Source of the DNA: Thermothelomyces thermophilus ATCC 42464
Lineage: Eukaryota > Ascomycota > Sordariomycetes > Sordariales > Chaetomiaceae
Assembly (NCBI RefSeq): GCF_000226095.1
Contig: NC_016477.1
Span: 1,488,001-1,552,000, forward strand
Direction of reading: 5' to 3'
DNA length: 64,000 nucleotides
This document shows, in pieces, positions 58,977 through 64,000 of the stretch. Made by a program: the position numbers and the translations under genes. The notes below the pieces were generated by a model that was given only the letters and a program-made list of their open reading frames with translations, had not been told where the DNA came from and did no database searches. How positions within the stretch are numbered: the first letter of the stretch is position 1; each line of letters starts with the position of its first letter.

Positions 58977-60899
58977 TCACACCATCCCATCCGGTTGTTG
59001 TCCGGCGTTCGCGTTCCTCATTGCGTCTCGAATCGAGATCCCCCCTTGGCAGTTGAGTAAGACAGAGCTGAAGCCCGCCATTTGAGCAACCCTGCCGATC
59101 TCTTTCTCTGGCCCTTTCTCGGCCCCGTAGTGCCTGCTCTCGAGACTGTACTGCGTGCCAAAGAGGTGGCCGACCCAGTCTTTCTCGCGGTTGACAAAGA
59201 CGCTGTCCGACTCGTAGCCGCTGTCGTGCTCGTCCTTATGTTCGCTGAGGACCCCGAGCTTCGCGACGAAATCGGCCGCATTGGCGAAGTGCTCGGTGCA
59301 GAGGACGTGCGAGCTGAGGAACCCGAGGTCCGTTCCGCGCTTCTCCTGCTTGCTGCCCCTCAGGGGCGCCGGGAAGGCCCCGTCCTCGTCCCGCCCCAGC
59401 CTCCAGTCCACGCTCGGGCTCCCAAACGTAAAGACGCAGAGTCGATCCAGCATCGTCCTCCGGATGTCATCCGCTCCTCTCGAGTCCTTCCCGGCGGACA
59501 GGATCAGCTCCTCGAGCGCCGGGCGCAGCAGGAGGCAGCCCTGCGAGTGGGCAATCACCACGACGTGGTCGTACGCCCTGCCCTCCCCGGCCTGCCGCAG
59601 CGCGGCCCTCAGCTGCTCCTCGAGCTTCTCCTGGGCCATCCGGCTGCTCTTGGTCCGATTGGTGGCCGCCTTCTGGCTGCCCGCGCTTCCCACCCCCCGG
59701 GCGTCCCTCTCGCCGGCACACTCAATCAGGTCCCACAGGATGCCGTCACCCCGGTTGAAGACGCCGGTGACCTCGCGCGAGTACCTCTTGGCTAGCTTCT
59801 CGCACGCGAGGTGCAGCCAGAAGAGCTCCGTCGCGATGCCGTTGACGAAGAGCCACTTCTCCCTCGTGACCTTGGGCGGCTCGTCCGACGGCTGTGCCCC
59901 CGGACCCAGCCTCTCCGCCACCGGTCCTCCTCCGGGTTGCTTTCCGTGTGGGCCCCCTCCTCCTGCTTTCAATGAGGAGGGCGGGAGCCGTGTCCAGGGC
60001 CGCTGTGGCATGCCCGGCTCGACCACGCACTGCCATCCCGACGGTCGGACCACGATGAGGGTGCCCAGGCCGCAGTCGTCGCTGGGCAGGATCGTCTCCT
60101 TGGTCATGTCGATCTGCTCGAATTTGACAGGCGCCGCCGCGCGCTTGAGGATGAAAACGACCGACTTGACGAGCCGCTGGAGCTGGCAGGCCACGGCGTG
60201 CCTGTTCATGGGCTGCAAGAGATCCAGCTCGTTGTAGGGCCCGTGCGGGTCTCCCTGCGCGGCCTTGCCATCCAGCGAGCTCGCCGGGGCGTAGCACTTG
60301 ACGCACTCGATCAGGTCGACGAAGAACTTGACCAGCTCGTCGAAGTGGTTCCACACGAGACCCAGCGTCGCCACGTTGATCTCGTTGCTGAGTATCCCGC
60401 CCCGGAGAACCCCGAGCCGGCCCACGGTGCCGAGCGCCGTCTCCAGCACCAGCCGCGGCAGTTCCGGCAGGGCCTTCAGCAGCTTCCCGGGGCTGACCTT
60501 CTCGGAGATTGAGGTGACGAGGCCCCACAAACACCGGAGGACGCTCTCGACCTCGTCGTCTTGCGCTCTCTCGATCGCGTCCGCAGCACCATCCTGAATC
60601 GGGCGCCACCGCTGCAGGACCTGTGTCGACAGCTGAACCAGCGAGTCATCAGCGGCGTCCCGGACCGTCTCACTGGCGGCCTGGACGATCCGATCCTTGT
60701 CGGCAAACTTGTCCACCAGCCACGCCGGCACCGCGGTGACGGCCCTCTCCTTCCTCTCCTTTCCAATGATGGCGTCGGCCACCACGCTCGCGGCGGTCCC
60801 CACCTGCTCTCCCAATTGGATCGCCTGATGCTGGGTGACATCCACCAGGGAACCCAGCACCGGTCCGACGAAGGGGATCTCCTCCCAGGGAGCAGACAT
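58977..60899 (-). CDS. Hydrolase-like protein with alpha/beta-hydrolase nucleophile motif (640 aa)
   Basis: A single long exon. I start it at the ATG 60899 (MSAPWEEIPFVGPVLG). The frame is open 81 codons further up, but that part has a different, 5'-UTR-like character. Residues 1-240 are mostly amphipathic helix. Around 348-363 is KWLFVNGIATELFWLH, like the first strand and oxyanion turn of lipase-type folds. VVVIAHSQG with S452 fits the nucleophile elbow (variant A-x-S-x-G). FGSPSVDW follows and could supply acidic residues, and several His occur further on (HVLCTEHF, WVGHLFG). Residues about 310-345 are Gly/Pro-rich linker. Substrate unknown. No signal peptide is evident, so it is probably intracellular. 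GC-rich codon use and no RIP, unlike its left neighbours. The plus-strand ORFs inside it are shadows. Confidence 0.85.
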   Translation of the reverse strand: MSAPWEEIPFVGPVLGSLVDVTQHQAIQLGEQVGTAASVVADAIIGKERKERAVTAVPAWLVDKFADKDRIVQAASETVRDAADDSLVQLSTQVLQRWRPIQDGAADAIERAQDDEVESVLRCLWGLVTSISEKVSPGKLLKALPELPRLVLETALGTVGRLGVLRGGILSNEINVATLGLVWNHFDELVKFFVDLIECVKCYAPASSLDGKAAQGDPHGPYNELDLLQPMNRHAVACQLQRLVKSVVFILKRAAAPVKFEQIDMTKETILPSDDCGLGTLIVVRPSGWQCVVEPGMPQRPWTRLPPSSLKAGGGGPHGKQPGGGPVAERLGPGAQPSDEPPKVTREKWLFVNGIATELFWLHLACEKLAKRYSREVTGVFNRGDGILWDLIECAGERDARGVGSAGSQKAATNRTKSSRMAQEKLEEQLRAALRQAGEGRAYDHVVVIAHSQGCLLLRPALEELILSAGKDSRGADDIRRTMLDRLCVFTFGSPSVDWRLGRDEDGAFPAPLRGSKQEKRGTDLGFLSSHVLCTEHFANAADFVAKLGVLSEHKDEHDSGYESDSVFVNREKDWVGHLFGTQYSLESRHYGAEKGPEKEIGRVAQMAGFSSVLLNCQGGISIRDAMRNANAGQQPDGMV

Positions 60900-62004
60900 G
60901 GTCGGACGTAGAATTGCGGAGCAGCGCCCGAACAGCGAAACGATGGTGCGTTTTGTGTTTAAAGTAAATGACACTTTGATTCCAGAGGGGATCTGAAATA
61001 GAATCTCACAGTAGCTGTGAGAAGGCTTCTTCTTTCCTTTGAGAAAATGCGGCCCCTGTTGTTCTGTGTTCCGGAGGAATCTGTAGGTTTGAGAAGTTCG
61101 AAACCCAACCACCGTCATTATCACGTCGGGTTGGACGAGCATATTAATTAAATATGTGATGTCAGGCTCATGTCAGGTACCGGGCCCCTCTCGTCTATCT
61201 CCTGCCATGCAGCGACTTAAAGTAAAGGAAGGCACACATGATGAGGTCAGGCATTGGTAAAGGTCGGACAGTTGCAGTAGGCCACTTGGTAATTAAGTAA
61301 TTAATTGCTTGATATTGGGAAAGAGCACCCTTGAGATGCAACTGGTATATAATAAGACTGTGAACTGCGTGGCTGGAAACCGGGCGCCTTCTTTTTCTCC
61401 CCAAGGCATCGTGTGTACCATTCTTCCGGGTCTGTTCATACCTTAGCCATCTGGGCCTGTCGTGCCCGCCATCTAGTCCTTCATCTCTCTGTGGAGCCGT
61501 CAAGCTTGGTACTCCTTCGCGCCCACGTTTTGCGCATAAAAGTTCTATGTCTGCTCAGAAGGGTCCAGAACTAGTAGCTACAAGGACAGGAAACCGCACC
61601 CTTTAAACAACAACGAAGACCAGAAGCTGTCGTTTCTCCCTGGAAGGCGAGAACGCGAATCTGGACCTAGTCGTCAACCTTTTTTTTAGGCCCAAAATTG
61701 CTGACTTAGCAAAACGTGGTCACGTGCTGTTGACGTTTTCCGAGCATCAAAACGGTAGACCTCGTAACCTGCTTAGTTTTTGCTCTTCCGTTTCCTAACT
61801 CTGTTTCCTATCTATATCATAGTGTCTTGCAGTGGATGCGCGGATAGAACTGACGATCTTCGTATCTCTGCTACTCTGATGGTTGGCGATGGTTCTGGAG
61901 GAAGAAGGACGGAGGCGTCCAGAGCCAGCCTGCAGGAAGATGTGGGTGGCTGTAACCTCGGTAGGGCTGGAGCCCTGGTAGGCCCAGTCCACCACATAGT
62001 GTGA
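60900..62004. other. Upstream region of the hydrolase-like gene, no other gene seen
   Basis: Contains the presumed promoter and 5'-UTR of the minus-strand gene. A 102-codon ORF at 61195-61503 (minus) shows no recognisable features. T-rich run at about 61680-61687. I see no RNA gene. Confidence 0.45.
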
Positions 62005-62740
62005 TCCTAATATCGCCTTGTGACTACAAGTTCTACTAACGTGCTATAAAGATTATTCCTGGCTAACCGAATGCGTTTACGGCCTCACTAGACGTCTTGG
62101 CAAATTATAAGGCGTAGTAGTTGCTAACTCGGCATATACTATAACGTTGATTTATAACCAGGTCAACCCTACTTTTTCTATAGCGTAACCGGCGCCATCC
62201 TCTGCTCGCGTGTTGCCTCGTAACCTACCGCGCCCTTCGTCGGCGAATGATAGCCATCGCTAATAGCGCTATAAATAACACACTCCTTGCCAAAGGCTTC
62301 TTATACCTTAACTCCTATCTCCTTGCCAAAAGTGTACCGCTATTATAAAGTATCTTAGACGATCGTCACGTAGGTTAAATGTCCTCATCTTGCCTAACTA
62401 CACCACGCCTCTAGCTTAGGTGTACAAGGTATACAAGCTCTGCCTGCAGTATATTGGTCTTAGATATACGGATCGTTAGCTTTATCTAACATCTCGGCTC
62501 TTCGGCGGAAAACCAAGGCGGCCTTAGGCAGCTTTTGTCGCGTTCGCTAATCTTCGAGCTATACGTCCGTCCTACCTTCTCACCTTATGGCCCATGTTCT
62601 GGCGAACGATGCTCATTCGGGTCCGACCGTGTATCCATGTAGGCATACATAGGCTGCCTTTACAGTATTCACCAGTCCACTTCGGGCGCGATCTGGTTTG
62701 GAAGCCCGGGAAGAGGCGCTTCAGCTAGCTTATTGGCGTA
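62005..62740. other. Moderately TA-skewed, possibly decayed repeat
   Basis: Richer in TA and poorer in CA than its flanks, with many TAG and TAA in all frames but short coding-like pieces on the minus strand (for example ISDGYHSPTKGAVGYEATRE around 62200-62265). It looks like an old, partly RIPed insertion. No terminal repeats found and no family recognised. Confidence 0.3.
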
Positions 62741-63080
62741 AGGCTTGAATGTTATTATTCTACTTCTACCCAACGGGTTCTGCTAAAACACTCGTGCGGC
62801 CCACCGCACAGCCTACACTCCCACAACGTCACTGGGTGAGTGGAGGGCAAAGTACTAGGGACAACTCATCGCCGGGGATGAATTGTCATGATGAAGACAG
62901 GGCATTGCAGATGAACGGGAAAAGCGAGGCTTATAGCCCGCCGCAAGTGCAAGACTTAGAGGTTTAAGCGTTCTTCTGAGGTCTATATATAAAATAACAG
63001 GATTCCGTCCTGAGCGAAGGCACCGTCACTCAAACATCGGTTTAACTCTCAAGCAAGCATCCCTCCAAGTTCCTCTACAC

Positions 63081-63538
63081 ATGTTTGAGGTTGTCCATTA
63101 TGCGACCAGACCAGCGGACGAACTGGACATACGGATACCTCTTCAATTCCAACAACGTCAACATGAAAGAGCGGTCTCACTCAGCAGGAGACCCGGCCCC
63201 TGAAGGCCCTCCGAGACCTGCGACCCTGGTTTGGGTACAGGCACAGCGGGTGATCCTCAACCTATCGCACCTTCCCCGGTGAGTTCCCTTCGCGCCAGCT
63301 GACCGCAACTATATTGACAAGAGAACCGAGCAGATAAATCCTCCGAACGACTTGTCTGAGAACCGAAGGGAGACCTGAACAAAGTTGTTCCAGAGGTTGC
63401 AATCCGCCTCCAGCTCCCGCCAGCGGCGATGGAGGCGAGAGCCCTAGCATAGATATCTTTATAGCGGATTTTATGCAACGCCTCGACGACGAGGTAGCAG
63501 ACGGAATGGGTTTCCCTAAATCGTGTTCTGGTGCCTGA
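63081..63538 (+). pseudogene. Possible decayed or multi-exon gene of unknown function
   Basis: A TATA-like tatatataaaata (62984-62996) precedes ATG 63081, which opens a 40-codon frame (MFEVVHYATRPADELDIRIP...). A second frame reads LTQQETRPLKALRDLRPWFG (about 63179-63238), and a third, open at 63338-63538, contains SPSIDIFIADFMQRLDDEVA. A GTGAGT at 63279 and a GCTGAC at about 63298 could be splice signals. The frames do not join simply. It is either a gene with introns I cannot resolve or one broken by frameshifts. Confidence 0.25.
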
Positions 63539-63656
63539 GGCAAAAACATACACACTGCCCCGCACACCGCCCCGTCCAAATGGCCTGCCAATTCAGAATT
63601 CAGCGCTGTAAAGATCCTCGTTCGTTTTGGTCACAAAAGAGTATCGTGCGATTACA

Positions 63657-64000
63657 ATGGGCTGGCATTGGTCGATTATCGGCATGGGGGCATCTGCCTT
63701 CATTACGTGCACCGACGGGAAAACAGTGCTAAAAGGCCAAGATGTGTGGGAAAACGGTCGGCATTGTGCGTCGTTCGAATGCCCATCGGAAGATGCGATT
63801 GTCCGGGAGGCAGCCATCTATAAACTGCTCGGCGACCATCCGCAAATTCTCCGTTGCTCCGGCCTCTCGGAGATCCACCCTGGCGTCCGTGCCCTACGCC
63901 TCGAGCTTGCCCCGTTTGGTGACGTGAGGCACTATCTCGAGCAGCACCCAGACGATCCTCCGCCGCTGAAAACACGCCTGAACATGGTTCTAGACGTCGC
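63657..64000 (+). CDS. Protein-kinase-like protein, N-terminal part (runs off the window)
   Basis: From ATG 63657, 114 codons are open to the edge. The Gly-rich loop is GMGASAF (9-15), the ATP-anchoring lysine is in VLK (K26), the alpha-C glutamate is in VREAAIYKLLG (E51), and the hinge-like stretch is LRLELAPFGDVRHYL. This arrangement matches the fungal kinase-like proteins with a short N-terminus and a VLK-type lysine motif. The catalytic HRD and DFG motifs would lie beyond the edge, so activity cannot be judged. The frame is open back to 63612, so an upstream exon is possible. Confidence 0.75.
   Translation, partial: MGWHWSIIGMGASAFITCTDGKTVLKGQDVWENGRHCASFECPSEDAIVREAAIYKLLGDHPQILRCSGLSEIHPGVRALRLELAPFGDVRHYLEQHPDDPPPLKTRLNMVLDV

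Noticed and set aside
59082-60609. Long ORFs on the other strand or frames over the hydrolase-like gene (237, 318 and 287 codons)
   Set aside because: GC-rich shadows of a real gene, very rich in Arg, Pro and Ala and lacking domain features.
58977-61142. Full 721-codon frame as the hydrolase-like protein
   Set aside because: The first 81 codons (61142-60900) differ in composition and look like 5'-UTR that happens to be open. The ATG at 60899 starts a more protein-like sequence.

Overview
The window reads as a chromosome segment of a filamentous ascomycete fungus (Pezizomycotina); I cannot name the species. Nearly everything from 1 to 56014 derives from one family of Ty3/Gypsy chromoviruses (LTR retrotransposons with a chromodomain integrase). 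All copies but one are saturated with C-to-T and G-to-A changes, mostly CpA to TpA, so that CAG, CAA and TGG codons have become stops. This is the signature of repeat-induced point mutation (RIP), a genome defence acting before meiosis in ascomycetes.

The repeats form a nested stack that can be ordered from 5-bp target-site duplications (TSDs). Element A (+) occupies 1-1153 and 24431-27139. Element B (-), 1154-24430, is inserted in A (TSD tacgg). Three later insertions lie in B: element C (+), 2058-9665 (TSD tactt); element D (+), 12928-20523 (TSD tttct); and solo LTR E (+), 23644-24090 (TSD atact). A shares its 3' LTR with a following tandem element F (+). F is split by element G (-), 28928-36436 (TSD agttt), and cut off by element H (+), which starts at 41049. 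H is interrupted by element I (+), from 46432. I's truncated 3' LTR is fused at 53860/53861 to the gag end of an inverted fragment J (-), which finishes at 56014.

Element D is the exception. Its two 448-bp LTRs are identical by eye, its TSD is perfect and it shows no RIP. It encodes Gag and Pol joined by a -1 frameshift signal (GGGAAAC, 6-nt spacer, GC-rich hairpin), and its primer-binding site matches a self-priming mechanism like that of Tf1. On the opposite strand at its 3' end is a spliced antisense gene encoding a cysteine-rich, coiled-coil protein of about 213 residues. RIP-damaged homologues of this antisense gene, with a phase-1 intron at the same place, occur in the two other LTR subfamilies present (elements B/C and G). 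I regard this antisense gene as the most interesting feature of the window.

From 56015 the sequence leaves the Gypsy cluster. It first crosses a RIP-damaged coding remnant with an 18-bp minisatellite, then enters ordinary GC-balanced DNA. That part holds one clear gene, a 640-residue protein with an alpha/beta-hydrolase-like nucleophile motif (58977-60899, minus strand), a possible decayed gene near 63.1-63.5 kb, and the start of a protein-kinase-like gene running off the right edge (63657-64000).
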